A DNA stretch of 64,000 bases from Ailurus styani (GCA_002007465.1 LNAC01000018.1:5769902-5833901); one strand, 5' to 3'; positions 22,901 to 32,401 are shown, numbered from the stretch's first letter. Notes: generated by a model from the letters alone, not told the origin. Program-made: numbers and translations.

Positions 22901-24704
22901 AAAAGGAAGCTTGGCTCATGATAGTTTTCTTTTTTTTTTTTTAAAGATTTTATTTATTTATTTGACAGAGAGAGAGAGAGAGATCAGATCACAAGTAGGC
23001 AGAGAGGCAGGCAGAGAGAGAGGAGGAAGCAGGCTTCCTGCCGAGCAGAGAGCCCGATGTGGGCCTCGATCCCAGGACCCTGAGATCATGACCTGAGCCG
23101 AAGGCAGGGGCTTTAACCCACTGAGCCACCCAGGCGCCCTCATGATAGTTTTCATTTGTTAATTTGATTTAACTTCCAGGAAAATACAATGAAGTCCTCT
23201 TGGTAATCTAATAGTAGGTAAGTTGATGATAATCTCATACCAAATCAGAATACCTTTAATTTCCTTCTTTCACTACCTAGCTCTATGACCATTTAGGCTT
23301 ATGAGATCTAATTTGAAAACTCAACTCCTTATTTTATTTTTAAAAATATTTTATTTAGGGGTGCCTGGATGGCTCAGTAGGTTAAAGCCTCTGCCTTCGG
23401 CTCAGGTCATGATCCCAGGGTCCTGGGATCGAGCCCCNNNNNNNNNNNNNNNNNNNNNNNNNNNNNNNNNNNNNNNNNNNNNNNNNNNNNNNNNNNNNNN
23501 NNNNNNNNNNNNNNNNNNNNNTGTGTCAAATAAATAAATAAATAAATAAATAAATAAAATCTAGAAAAAATATTTTATTTATTTAAAAAAATTTTTTAAA
23601 GATTTTATTTATTAGAGAGAGAGAGCATGCACACATGAGAGTGAGAGAGAGAGAAAGCAAGAACAGTGGTAGAAAGAGAAGCAGACTCCCTGCTGAGGAG
23701 AGAGCTAGACATGGGGCTCCATCCCAGGACCCTGGGATCATGACCTGAGCTGAAAGCAGACGCTTCACCGACTGAGCCACCTAGGCACCCTGAAAACTGC
23801 TTATTTTAGAATAGATTTCACAGATCTTCATCAGCTCTAAAACAAAGTTCTGATTTATGGTTGTTTTTCTCAGACTTTTCTCTATAAAAAGTGTAATGAG
23901 TACAAAATGGCTCTGGGTTAAAGTAAGTTATTTTTCAAAAGCTACCTTGTACCAATGTAACCGATTTTGAGATTTTTCCAATTGGGTAATAATGTTTATA
24001 TGGTTCAAAAGGATATACGATCAAATATGGCAACTTGCTATGTTTTCTCTCCTCAAATGGATTGGTTGATATTTATGTTTTTATTATCACAAAGTTCTTT
24101 TTTTTTTTTAAGATTTTATTTACTTATTTGTAAGAGCGGGGGTGGGGGGGTGGGCGGCGAGAGCACAAGTAGGGAGAGCGGCAGGCTAATGGAGAAGCAG
24201 GCTCCCTGCTGAGGAAGGAGCTTGATGTGGGACTCCATTCCAGGACCCTGGGATCATGATCATGACCTGGGCTGAAGGCAGAAGCTTAACTGACAGAGCC
24301 ACCCAGTCATCCCTATTCTCACAATGTTCTTGCTGAAGGACTATACTCTTTATCAATTCACTTAATTGAAAGAAGATGCTATAGAAATAGAGTCCCTTTT
24401 TAATAAAAATGGCAACATATCCTAAAGGAGAAACACTGATTTGACAAATTAACAGGCAAAATATTTAAAGATTTTGTTGCTCTAGTACTTGGAATTTGTA
24501 GGTGTTTGTCAATTAATGGAGATTAATTTTCTCTAATTCCTATTCACTTGACCAGACATATTACACATTTAATGTTCATGATTTATATAGGTTGATAAGA
24601 ATTTTTTTTAAACAGTTGATAGTCCAGTGACTATTGAAGTTCTCTATTCTTTCCACAGAGCACGTCCTTTGCAACCTGATCACTCAGATGACGAAAAAGA
24701 ATAG
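13870..24704 (+). CDS. PCLAF: PCLAF (PAF15/KIAA0101), PCNA-clamp-associated factor, complete
   Basis: CDS join: 13870-13915, 14191-14271, 17135-17297, 24659-24704 (46+81+163+46 = 336 nt = 111 aa plus TAG, equal to the human length). Known role: an intrinsically disordered nuclear protein that binds the PCNA trimer on DNA, regulates translesion synthesis, and when ubiquitinated recruits UHRF1/DNMT1 for maintenance methylation. Visible motifs: H3-like N-terminus VRTKADS; ubiquitin-acceptor lysines K15 and K24; D-box-like RAPRKVL (21-25 region); PIP box Q62-K-G-I65-R-E-F68-F69; KEN box 78-80 (APC/C degron); basic patch KAKRK; acidic tail ending DDEKE. Compared with the human protein as I recall it, G66 is R (inside the PIP box, at a variable position), A43 is V at the exon 2/3 junction, and C99 is R. 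All key PIP residues are kept. The last intron is about 7.4 kb and carries a CD24 retropseudogene. Confidence 0.97.
14191..14271 (+). CDS. PCLAF: PCLAF coding exon 2
   Basis: The acceptor CTCTCCGCAG ends at 14190; donor GTAAAA starts at 14272. Encodes VVASRAPRKVLGSSTS...LSSRK (residues 16-42), with K24 and a serine-rich linker. Confidence 0.96.
14272..15221 (+). other. PCLAF intron 2, 5' part, no recognised element
   Basis: No mobile element recognised; G+C declines away from the promoter. Confidence 0.55.
15238..15477 (-). repeat. Two adjacent short tRNA-derived SINEs
   Basis: Minus copies at 15238-15337 and about 15360-15477. The outer TSD ACAGATCTCTATTTTT lies at 15222-15237 and 15478-15493, with a diverged copy (GCAAATCTCTG) between them, which suggests two sequential insertions at one site. 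Confidence 0.8.
15530..15830 (-). repeat. MIR fragment split by a SINE
   Basis: Reverse MIR-like AGTCACACAATTAAATCAGC...GAGCTGGGTTTGAATTC. The last 17 bases were duplicated by the SINE insertion. Confidence 0.5.
15612..15782 (-). mobile_element. SINEC
   Basis: TSD GAGCTGGGTTTGAATTC (15595-15611, 15783-15799), generated inside a MIR. Confidence 0.94.
15900..16105 (-). mobile_element. Old SINEC
   Basis: Diverged copy: ATTTATTTATTTTAGAGAGA...CTCCACCCAGGTGCCAC. Confidence 0.85.
16165..16352 (+). mobile_element. SINEC
   Basis: GGGTGCCTGGATGGCTCAG to AAATAAATAAAATCTTT. Confidence 0.93.
16526..16620 (+). repeat. Short tRNA-derived SINE
   Basis: GGGGCAACTGGTTAGTTCAG...GGGTGTAGAGCTTACTTAAA; TSD ATCAG(A/G)AATTGG. 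Confidence 0.85.
17135..17297 (+). CDS. PCLAF: PCLAF coding exon 3 (PIP box, KEN box)
   Basis: The acceptor TTTTATAG ends at 17134; donor GTAAGT starts at 17298. Encodes residues 43-97, including PKWQKGIREFFRLSPKD (PIP box) and SEKENR (KEN box), and ends in the basic KAKRK patch. Confidence 0.97.
17298..17885 (+). other. PCLAF intron 3, 5' part, no recognised element
   Basis: Unique AT-rich intronic sequence. Confidence 0.5.
17890..18052 (-). mobile_element. Old SINEC
   Basis: Diverged minus copy ending GAGCCACCCAGGCATCCCC; imperfect TSD around TACACACATTTTTA. Confidence 0.85.
18086..18281 (+). mobile_element. SINEC carrying a U4 insertion at its tail
   Basis: Original TSD AAGAAGATAATTAAGT at 18070-18085 and 18353-18368. 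The U4 fragment lies between tail and TSD. Confidence 0.93.
18282..18349 (+). pseudogene. RNU4 pseudogene: Truncated U4 snRNA retropseudogene (nt 1-68)
   Basis: Matches the first 68 nt of U4 snRNA, from AGCTTTGCGCAGTGGCAGTA to GCTAATTGAAAA, covering stem II sequence and the 5' stem-loop with its kink-turn. It then passes straight into an A-run. The only two differences I see are G to A at CpG sites (both CG to CA), typical of decay after insertion. The 3' domain (Sm site, 3' stem) is missing and no snRNA promoter elements are expected, so it is not a functional gene. It sits exactly at the tail of a SINE. Confidence 0.93.
19457..19653 (-). mobile_element. SINEC inside the CD24 pseudogene
   Basis: TSD GGGTTTTTACTTTG (19443-19456, 19654-19667). 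Confidence 0.95.
20292..20495 (-). mobile_element. SINEC inside the CD24 pseudogene
   Basis: TSD GAGACTTGCCTA both sides. Confidence 0.93.
21062..21262 (+). mobile_element. SINEC
   Basis: GACGCCTGGGTGGCTCAATTG to ATAAATAAAATCTT and an A-run; AGAATTC nearby on both sides. Confidence 0.92.
21335..21667 (-). repeat. Short tRNA-derived SINE split by a younger SINE
   Basis: TAGAAATCTTTCCACCC...GATCAAGAGTCACATGCTC | CTGACTGAGCCAGCCAGGCATCCC. Confidence 0.85.
21429..21628 (-). mobile_element. SINEC nested in a short SINE
   Basis: TSD AGTCACATGCTCTT (left end at 21428, right 21629-21642). Confidence 0.95.
21845..22025 (-). mobile_element. SINEC
   Basis: Perfect TSD TAGATAGAGGCTTTTA (21829-21844, 22026-22041): young. 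Confidence 0.96.
22042..22491 (+). other. PCLAF intron 3, no recognised element
   Basis: Unique AT-rich intronic sequence. Confidence 0.5.
22506..22699 (+). mobile_element. SINEC
   Basis: TSD AAATAGTTTATCAG (22492-22505, 22700-22713). Confidence 0.95.
22930..23139 (-). mobile_element. SINEC
   Basis: Perfect TSD TCATGATAGTTTTC (22916-22929, 23140-23153). Confidence 0.96.
23358..23565 (+). mobile_element. SINEC containing the assembly gap
   Basis: TSD AAAAATATTTTATTTA (23342-23357, 23566-23581); 84 N replace the middle. Confidence 0.94.
23438..23521. other. Assembly gap (84 N) inside a SINE
   Basis: N-run flanked by SINE head (to GAGCCCC) and SINE tail (from TGTGTCAAATAAA). The gap length nearly equals the middle of a standard element, so little other sequence is likely missing. 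Confidence 0.99.
23585..23790 (-). mobile_element. SINEC, older
   Basis: Diverged copy with a GAGAGTGAGAGAGAG expansion; abuts the previous SINE tail to tail. Confidence 0.9.
24100..24314 (-). mobile_element. SINEC
   Basis: TSD TATCACAAAGTTCTT / TCTCACAATGTTCTT; ends about 345 bp before PCLAF exon 4. Confidence 0.92.
24320..24658 (+). other. PCLAF: PCLAF intron 3, 3' end
   Basis: Unique sequence leading to the exon 4 acceptor; pyrimidine tract TTCTCTATTCTTTCCACAG. Confidence 0.6.
24659..24704 (+). CDS. PCLAF: PCLAF coding exon 4 (C-terminus)
   Basis: The acceptor TCTTTCCACAG ends at 24658. Encodes the end of K97, then ARPLQPDHSDDEKE, and stops with TAG at 24702-24704. The acidic tail matches the family. 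Confidence 0.95.
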
Positions 24705-25640
24705 AACTTTCTTAATTCATCCTTGATTAATGCCTCCTGTTTATTATTCTAGGATGTAAATTTGCATAAAGGTATTTGATCCAATTAGCTTTGTTGAATA
24801 GGCATTTAATTTAAAAATGAGGCTTATATACAGTTACTCTAAAGCAAGTGATTATGATATCGGAGAATATGTAAGATTAATTATGCTTACTTAGCTTAGT
24901 ATTCAGTATAATGCAGTATTTGGTTTCTTTTACCTGTTATTAAGCTTCTTGTCTTGCTAAAAATTAATCATTGCATGGGGTTCTAATCACGAATCTGCTG
25001 TGTTTGAGATTGCTTAGATCTTTGTACTGCTGCCATTTTTATTGGCATTTGATTATTGGAATGGTGCATTTTTTTGTTCTTATTATTTGCTTTAAGAAGC
25101 AAAGTTAGATTTTTGCACATTAAAAAAATTCAGTATTAATTAAGCTGAACCTATATACCCTTTTCAAGAAAAAGGGCCAAAGATGCAATGTTGAAAAGAT
25201 TTGGACAACTACATATCTTCTCCGTCAGGGCAATTTAGCCTGAGGATTTAAACAGTTGATAAAGCTTCTAACAACAACAAAACAGCTAAAATGCTAGCAT
25301 AGAATTAGACAGAAATATTTCATAGTCTACACTAAGAGAGAAATTTTCCAAGAGTATGCATTTGATTCATATCAAATGCTTGTAATTTTAATCAATAATC
25401 AATAAAACATGGAAGTGAACATGCCATAAATCCAGGTATCTGTCTAGAGTCCTTAGAGCTACCGTTATATATTTTAAGATAACCAGGGGTAAAATTGAAG
25501 GGGTGAATATAACTTAGTTACTGATATTCTTACTTTCTCATCACAGTTTTTGCTCCCTGACCTGTTGTCAAAATTAACCATGTTTTAACAAGTATGTTTT
25601 TCTGAACTTCGTTTTTAATAAATGAATACTTATTTTCACA
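24705..25640 (+). terminator. PCLAF: PCLAF 3' UTR and polyadenylation signals
   Basis: AT-rich, SINE-free stretch after the stop codon. AATAAA occurs at 25401-25406 and, more likely as the main signal, at 25617-25622 (context TTTTTAATAAATGAATAC), followed by T/GT-rich sequence. No splice or coding signal is seen. The first SINE downstream begins at 25795. Confidence 0.6.
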
Positions 25641-25794
25641 ATAGACTATTTGTGTGCTTACTGAGATTATATCCTACTATTTTCATTTTTTCCCTAAAAA
25701 TACAAATCAGTGCATTAATCTGATTTTATTAATTTCTAAACTAAGTTCTGATAATTGCAGGTTATATTTTTTGCTTTGTCTTTTAGAGGTGGAT

Positions 25795-25991
25795 TTTTTT
25801 TAAAAGATTCTATTTATTTATTTGACAGACAGACAGAGACAGTGACAGAGGGAACACAAGCAGGGGGAGTGGGAGAGGGAGAAGCAGGCCCCCTGCAGAT
25901 CAGGGAGCCTAAAGCAGGGCTCAGTCCTGGACCCTGGGATCATGACCTGAGCCAAAGGAGGACATATAACTACTGAGCCACCCAGGCACCC
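25795..25991 (-). mobile_element. SINEC
   Basis: TSD CTTTTAGAGGTGGAT / CTTTTAGAGATGGAT. Confidence 0.93.
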
Positions 25992-26006
25992 CTTTTAGAG
26001 ATGGAT

Positions 26007-26608
26007 ATTAAACTGAATGTTGCTGAATTGAGAGCCGAGTTTTTATCCTAAGTACTTCCCTAATAACTGGGCTTTGTATTAAGGAGTAGCTCAAACCAAC
26101 TCTATTAAAGTCAAGTTTTGATGATCGGAAAACTGATTTGCTATTTTTCATTGATGGAAAGAGAAACTTTATGATGCTATCTAATGAAGTCTAAGTCTGA
26201 TACATAATTGTTTCTAAAAATTTTGACCTAAAGAACCTACAATCTTTCCAAATATATATAATGATGTCTCACTTTAATTAGGCAGAGATTCCATTTAATC
26301 TGTTTCCGTGTCAAAGATTTTATAAAATATAGATTGGCAATTTAACCTCTTCTAAACATAGGGAAGTACAGACTCCCTGTTTCCCCTGAAAACTGGATCA
26401 AAAAGTAAAATTTACACATTAAAAAGATCATTAAACTTGTTTCTGATTTTGTACCCTTCACAAAATTAATCTGGTTTTCATCTTTGGATTATTCAAATTA
26501 TTAATACTAATATTAAATTCCTGACCAAATAATGAATAAAACTTTTCTGGAATTTTTGAACATTGTGAGGATCATATGTATTTTATGTTTACCTAGTTTC
26601 ACAAAGAA
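26007..26608. other. PCLAF-CSNK1G1 intergenic DNA, no recognised element
   Basis: AT-rich, no recognisable repeat or gene. Confidence 0.5.
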
Positions 26609-26620
26609 AGAACAATACTA

Positions 26621-26826
26621 TATTTTTATTTTATTTTTTTATAATACTTTATTTATTTATTTGAGAGAGAGAGCAAGAGAGAGCACAAGCCGGGGGAGGG
26701 GAAGAAGGAGAAGGAGGATTCCCACTGAGCAGGGAGCCCCATGTGGGCCTCAATCCTAGGACCCTGGGATCATGACCTGAGCTGAAGGCATATGCTTAAC
26801 TCACTGAGCCATCCAGGCGTCCTGGA
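26621..26826 (-). mobile_element. SINEC
   Basis: TSD AGAACAATACTA / AGAGCAATACTA. Confidence 0.92.
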
Positions 26827-26838
26827 AGAGCAATACTA

Positions 26839-27635
26839 CAGTGAAAGTTGTACAGTGTGCTCAAGGAGTTATTTATCACAAATGCTTATCATTTTTTTAA
26901 AAGCAAAAGATAAAACCTAAATTAACCAAACCTTTCCATATGTGTATATGCGCTGCTTACAGTTTTCACCGTATTTAGAATGCGCCATGGTAATTCACTT
27001 TTTGAAAAATTGAAGGTTCAACTGGAACTTGATCCAACCAACGTTGTTATAATGGTTCTTTTTATCCTTGAAGATGGCATATGTAGGTGGGAAAGATCTT
27101 CACTGAATCAGAACTTCACTGAACAAGAAGTAATCTTGTCCAACTCAAGCCAATTACAGCTGTTCATCAGGTGAACTGTTTCATTAATTGGCAACTCTAT
27201 GAAAAATGTTAGGAATTAAAAATTTGAATTTCTTTAACTCCCCTCCTTCTATACTTGGTTTTGTCTTTGAAATAACTCATAACAAGTTATTCCTTCCACA
27301 TTACAAAATTCATATATTTCAAGACAGCTGTTACATCTTTAGGCTTCTCTTCCTAAGGCTAAACATTCTATTGCTTATGTCTCATGTATCCTAAGTGAGT
27401 TTCTCTAAGTCCCTTGTGTTAAGAGCTGTGGTTTTTGTGTTCTATATTGCTTTGGCATTTAAGTGGCAAATCTGGCTACATGTCTTCTCCAATTGATCCC
27501 AAGTATTCACTAACTGATAGGCTCTAGTTTTGTTATTTTTTATATTTGGAGATGCCAGTGGAACTCTAAGTATATTTGAATATTAATTACTTTAGGAATA
27601 TTTAAATATTATTGAGTAAATGTTGGGTTTTATTA
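26839..27635. other. Intergenic DNA, no recognised element
   Basis: About 0.8 kb of unique AT-rich DNA. Open frames of about 60 codons here show no family resemblance. Confidence 0.5.
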
Positions 27636-27639
27636 TTTT

Positions 27640-27781
27640 AAAAAATTATTTACTTATTTTTAATTTTATTTATTTTTATTTACTTATTTTTAAAGTGATC
27701 TCTACACCAGTGTGGGGCTCCAACTCAGGACCCCAAGATCAAGAGTTGCATGCTCTTCCGACTGAGCCAGCCAGCTGCCCT
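27640..27781 (-). repeat. Short tRNA-derived SINE
   Basis: AAAGTGATCTCTACACC...GACTGAGCCAGCCAGCTGCCC. Confidence 0.85.
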
Positions 27782-28131
27782 GGATTTTTAAAAAATAACG
27801 TTAGATACCCTGATTTTTTTAAATGATTACAAGAGACGAATAAAAAAATAAAAAATAATTTCAAGAGATTGGCAAAAAGACTGGAGGTCCCATATTCATC
27901 TACAGGATGAAGGGTACTTACTGTACTGACTTTAAGGTTATTTGAGATCTAGCCAGGTTCTGAGAGCACTCTCTTAATTATTGTTCATATTAAGAATACA
28001 GATTCCTCTAGTCCTGCTCACAAAATCCTAAAAATGTAGTTAAACTCACATAGCTAGTTTTATATGTGGATTTTGCTGTGCAACTTTAGAGGTCTCCAAG
28101 CAATGAGTATACTGAAAGTGATAGAGTTATA

Positions 28132-28522
28132 GGGCACCTGAGTGGCTCAAGCAGTTAGGCATCTCTTGGTTTCAGCTCAGATCATGATCTCATGGGTTGT
28201 GAGATTCAGCCCCATGTCGGATTCCCTGCTGCTTGAAGATTCTTTCTCCTCCCCCCACTCAACATGCATGCTCTCTCTATCTCTCATAAATAAATAAATA
28301 TTTTTAAAAGATTTTTATTTATTTATTGGAGAGGTCGAGAGCAAGCACAAGGCGGCAGAGAGCCAGAGTAAGAGGGAGAAAGAGACTCACCGGTGAGTAG
28401 GAGCCTGATGAGGGGCTCGATCCCAGGACCCTGGAATCATGACCTGAGCATAAGGCAGACGCTTAACCAACCAAGCCACACAGGTGCCCCTCATAAATAA
28501 ATACATCTTTTTTTAAAAAAAG
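28132..28522 (+). mobile_element. SINEC split by an opposite SINE in its tail
   Basis: Outer TSD AAAGTGATAGAGTTATA / AAAATGATAGAATTATA. A minus SINE occupies about 28305-28488, flanked by CTCATAAATAAATA. Confidence 0.9.
28305..28488 (-). mobile_element. SINEC nested in the tail of another SINEC
   Basis: Head ends CACACAGGTGCCCC; it duplicated the host tail CTCATAAATAAATA. Confidence 0.88.
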
Positions 28523-28646
28523 AAAATGATAGAATTATATAAGTCACATGATCATTTAGTAGTTAAGCCAGTTATTCATACAACTATACAAAAGCAATTG
28601 AATAATTAAAAACTATAGGAAGAGAAGATTTAAATGAATGCTTTTA

Positions 28647-28846
28647 TTTATTTTTTTTTAAAGATTTTTTTATTTCTTTATTTGACAGAGAGAGAGAGAT
28701 CACAAGTAGGTAGAGAGGCAGAGAGAGAGGAGGAAGCAGGCTCCCTGCTGAGCAGAGAGCCCGATATGGGCCTTGATCCCAGGACCCTGAGATCATGACC
28801 TGAGCCAAAAGCAGAGGCTTTAACCCACTGAGCCACCCAGGCGCCC
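28647..28846 (-). mobile_element. SINEC
   Basis: Perfect TSD TAAATGAATGCTTTTA (28631-28646, 28847-28862). Confidence 0.96.
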
Positions 28847-28921
28847 TAAATGAATGCTTTTATAACTCCTATTTCCTCAGGCAATTGGAAAAAGGAATGA
28901 TGCATAGGAACCTGCATTTCT

Positions 28922-29167
28922 TTTTTATTTTTTTATTTTTTTTATTATTTTTTTTTTTAAAGATTTTTTTTTTTTATTTATTCATTTTGACAGAGAGAGA
29001 GATTACAAGTAGGCAGAGAGGCAGTCAGAGAGAGAGGAGAGAGGAGAGAGGAGGAAGCAGGCTCCCTGCCGAGCAGAGAGCCCGATGTGGGCCTCGATCC
29101 CAGGACCCTGGGATCATGACCTGAGCCGAAGGCAGCGGCTTTAACCCACTGAGCCACCCAGGCGCCC
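28922..29167 (-). mobile_element. SINEC with long T tail
   Basis: Perfect TSD GGAACCTGCATTTCT (28907-28921, 29168-29182); tail of over 50 bp of T with single A interruptions. Confidence 0.96.
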
Positions 29168-29221
29168 GGAACCTGCATTTCTATATTGGCTACTACCACA
29201 TTTAATCTTAACAATTAATTT

Positions 29222-29409
29222 TGGGAAGCCGGGGTGGCTCAGTCGGTTAGGCATCTGCCTTCAGCTCAGGTCATGATCCTGGGGTTCTGGGATTGAGTCC
29301 CACGTCTGGTTCCTTGCTCAGTGGGGAGCCTGCTTCTCCCTCTGCCTGCCGCTCCCCCTGCTTGTGCTCTTTCTCTCTCTCTGACAAATAAATAAAGTCT
29401 TCAAAAAAA
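29222..29409 (+). mobile_element. SINEC
   Basis: GCCGGGGTGGCTCAGTCGG to AAATAAATAAAGTCTTC. Confidence 0.92.
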
Positions 29410-29637
29410 ATCTCAATAATTTTACCCAATAAAATATTTATTTCTGGAGAACACATTTACCATATCATGTTTTAAGATTTTTAGCGACATCTAAGTCCAC
29501 CATAGTTTTAGTCATTGCTCATTGAACTTATAGTTTATTTTTTTAATTTAAAAATTTTTGATCCTGTTGACAACTGAAATAATATCCTCTATTTTATCAT
29601 GGTGACAGGTTTATCACTTATGATCTATCACCAGGTG

Positions 29638-29734
29638 GGTTTTTTTGTTTTTGTTTTTGTTTTTGTTTTTAAGTAATCACCTGATGTGGGGCTGGAACTT
29701 GCATGCTCTACTGACTGAGCCAGCCAGGCACCCC
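29638..29734 (-). repeat. Short tRNA-derived SINE with (GTTTTT)n tail
   Basis: GTTTTT repeats, TAAGTAATCACC, then GACTGAGCCAGCCAGGCACCCC. Confidence 0.85.
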
Positions 29735-29739
29735 TTTAA

Positions 29740-30949
29740 TAGAACTATTAATTACTGGATATATTCAGATTCCATTTGAATTTTTTATGTGCATACTCCC
29801 ACACATATGCATGTCCATGGCAGGAGTTGAAATGTTTTAGACTTATTATTATTAGACTTATTAAATTACTACTGACAATCTCAAGTGATTTCCTACAGGT
29901 TTTGCTGAACTGTCTAGGGTGAATCAATTTAATGCTGTTTCATGTGTACAGGAAACCAACAGTCCTGCTCTTTCTTTTAAGTTACCAAAGCTCATTTCCT
30001 CTGCCCCAGATGAGGTGGACAACAGTCCAATACTGGTGACTAAGAAGCTATCATGACCAATAAAATCAGAGCCAACAATTGCATGTACATTCACTGCCAT
30101 GGAATAGAGAACAGATTCAGCAGCTACTCAAGTTTTACTGCTTTTTAACATATTCAAGATAAAAACGTCCAGCCAAGATTTTTACTAATTTTTTTTCTGA
30201 ATGTCCAGCTACATTTTTCTGAATGTTTAACTGCCTTAATGTATGGGTCATTTTTCTAAAGAGAGGATTAATTATATTGGGTTTTACCATAGCCAGTAGT
30301 TTTCCCAATAATTTCAAAATTCAGATCACCCTGAGAGAAGAGTAAATGAGGTCTCATAACATTTTTCTTGTCCACAGTGTTGGTATGAAAGTTTATTCTG
30401 AATGGAGGATTAAACGTCGTCTTTCCCCTGCTTCCTTTGGCCTTTTTTCACTTTTAAGGATCAAAATAACTCTACTCGATTTACAGCCAATCCTTGTTTT
30501 TCCCTTCCATTTAAACTAGGCTATTTCTAGATTGTACACAAACGTGTAATCCTCACAAAAGATATGTGAAGACAAAACTTTTCTCACCGTTCGGTTTCAG
30601 GGGCAGTCACAGGAGAACGAAGTCCATGAAAAAGCTTTTTCGTAACATTGAAGATTTTTTAAACCCAGCTGAAACATAACTGAAAATCCACAAGAGGGAG
30701 ATGCTTGCTAAGTTGCCAGAAAAAAAACTCCCGCGAGGGACCAGAGAGAGCCTTAGGAGGAGTCAATGGGTCGGCCTGGGACTCAGGGTGGGAGGGAGCA
30801 GGTGTACCTAGCGGCTGGGGGCTGGAGGGAGGACTACAGTTGAAGGGAAAAGCAAGCTGCGCTCCGTGTCTCTGGCAGCGAAGAGTGTATCCCTTCTAAG
30901 ACCACCGGGAAAAGGTAAGAGGGTGCTGCCAAAGAGGTAGCCCCTCCGA
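29740..30949. other. Intergenic DNA upstream of the CpG island
   Basis: No repeat recognised. A donor-like AAAAG|GTAAGAG at 30914/30915 lies at the end of a moderately GC-rich stretch and could belong to an alternative upstream exon; weak. Confidence 0.4.
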
Positions 30950-31340
30950 CCTACCTCCTGGTAGTCTCAGAAGAAATGGGGGGTTGGTTGTCTTTGAAGG
31001 CACTTCCGCTTAGCAACCCCACGCGGTTGCTAGGGAGGGGCAGTAGGGGGGGTGACCCGGAAGTGGTGGTGTCCATTTCTCACTGCCTGCTTTAAGTTTG
31101 TCCTATCCGGAGCGCCCGGGTGCTCTGCGCCGGGCCGAGGGTGGGGCCGGCGCTAGTGGTTCCGGCTCGGCTCTTACAGCCCCTCCGCTCCTTGCTTTCC
31201 CCCTCCCCTCCCGTACCTCTCCTCCCTCCCGTTCCTGGGAAAGAGAAGCCACCACTGCGGGTGGGTAGAGAAGCACTCGGCGCCTCCGGGAGGGGACCGC
31301 GCCCGCCCCATCTGAGCCTCGGAGCACTGCCGGACCAGGT
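30950..31340 (+). promoter_or_regulatory. CSNK1G1: CpG-island promoter and untranslated first exon, probably CSNK1G1
   Basis: Abrupt GC/CpG-rich island downstream of PCLAF. It contains ACTTCCG at 31002-31008, an inverted pair AGCAACC/GGTTGCT at 31012-31018 and 31025-31031 (RFX X-box-like), and CCGGAAGT at 31057-31064 (ETS). There is no TATA box. A plausible donor CCAG|GTACTC lies at 31338/31339. No conserved open frame is visible, so the exon would be 5' UTR. The CSNK1G1 assignment rests on the conserved mammalian order TRIP4-PCLAF-CSNK1G1 and matching orientation, not on protein similarity. CSNK1G1 encodes a palmitoylated membrane-bound CK1 kinase whose coding exons are not in this window. 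Confidence 0.55.
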
Positions 31341-31800
31341 ACTCACTCCGGCTTCGACGGGGTCCGGGAGGCTGGAACCTGAGGGTGTGTGTGTCTGTAG
31401 GGACTGGGGGGGGGGGCTTCTCCGGGTTGGGGAGGGGGCCGCGGAGATCCTGGGTGGGGCGCAGGCCGGCGCGTGTATCTGTGGCGGGTTGAGGGGGTGG
31501 AATGGAGTGTTCGGGGGATACAGCTGGCAGAGAGTTTCGGGTGCCCAGCTGCAGGTTGCGGAGGAGGCGCCCCCTCGGATGCAGAAGACTTCGGCCGGAG
31601 TGGACCGGGAGTTTGCCACCTGGAGGATTCGCTCTGAAAGGGGGAGCATCCTCCCGGGCCAGAAGGGGAGAATGGACCTTGTCCGAGTGGTTGGGGCAAT
31701 CTCTTGCTTCCCCTGCCTACCCTTCTGAGACAGAGCAACGGCTTCCAGGGTTGTGGAGGTTGTGAGTCGGTTGGGCACCGCGGGGAGCCGCCCTTGGCGG
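31341..31800 (+). other. CpG-island shoulder with G-runs
   Basis: GC-rich sequence after the putative first-exon donor, including a G-run of 11 near 31406-31416 and several further GGGG tracts (31430-31500), able to form G-quadruplexes on the non-template strand. Confidence 0.6.
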
Positions 31801-31891
31801 AGCTAGGGCAGAAGAGTGGGTAAAGAGACCTCCCTCCACCCAACTTCCGTGTGCTTCCCCCACTTCTTCCTTTACTGCTTTCTCGCCCCAG

Positions 31892-31921
31892 AGTCCTACC
31901 GGAGCTGTACCCCCCAAGTGG
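31892..31921 (+). other. Candidate 30-nt untranslated exon
   Basis: A long pyrimidine tract (31855-31889) ends CCCCAG at 31891. Thirty bases later comes a strong donor GTAAGC at 31922. It could be an alternative 5' UTR exon of the gene starting at the island. Prediction from splice signals only. Confidence 0.25.
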
Positions 31922-32401
31922 GTAAGCATCACAGCGTAAAAGCGAGGGTGGAACTAGGTTCTTTGCCCTTAAATGATACTTCAGGTGTTTGGAAAGTGCC
32001 AGAATGGCATATTCAACCAGGTCTCCCAGTTCGATGTTAAATCTGGTATAAATTGTCTTAGAAAAGTGCAGCACGGAAAAGCACCAAGCTACAGGCTAGT
32101 GGGGCATAGCCTTGTTTGGTAGGTATGCCATGTTTATAAAAAATAGGCTGGGGGAACCATATAGATGTAGAGGTCTAGGCGAGACATGTTGAGGCAAGCC
32201 TCCCTTTTCAATCTTTCTTACCTCTCAGTATGCCTGTCCTAGTTTAAATGAAGCAGAAAGAGCCTCTTCATTTATATTTTAATTAGCGACTGAATTGTAG
32301 GTACTGTGTGGTGATAGATGGCTCAGAATAGATACGTGAACGTTCACAGAGACAAGATCCTCAGCTTTTGAGCCTGTCTCTTAATCTTTTAAGGAGATAA
32401 T

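Noticed and set aside
21429..23155. Many 60-80 codon frames with shared peptides such as LSGLKPLPSAQVMI and GSRLPAEQ
   Set aside because: They are translations of the SINE consensus on either strand, repeated across the window; not genes.
31092..32074. Overlapping open frames of 200-240 codons on both strands at the CpG island
   Set aside because: They arise from high GC with few stop codons. They overlap each other on opposite strands, are rich in P/R/G/S, and show no domain or splice-consistent conservation.
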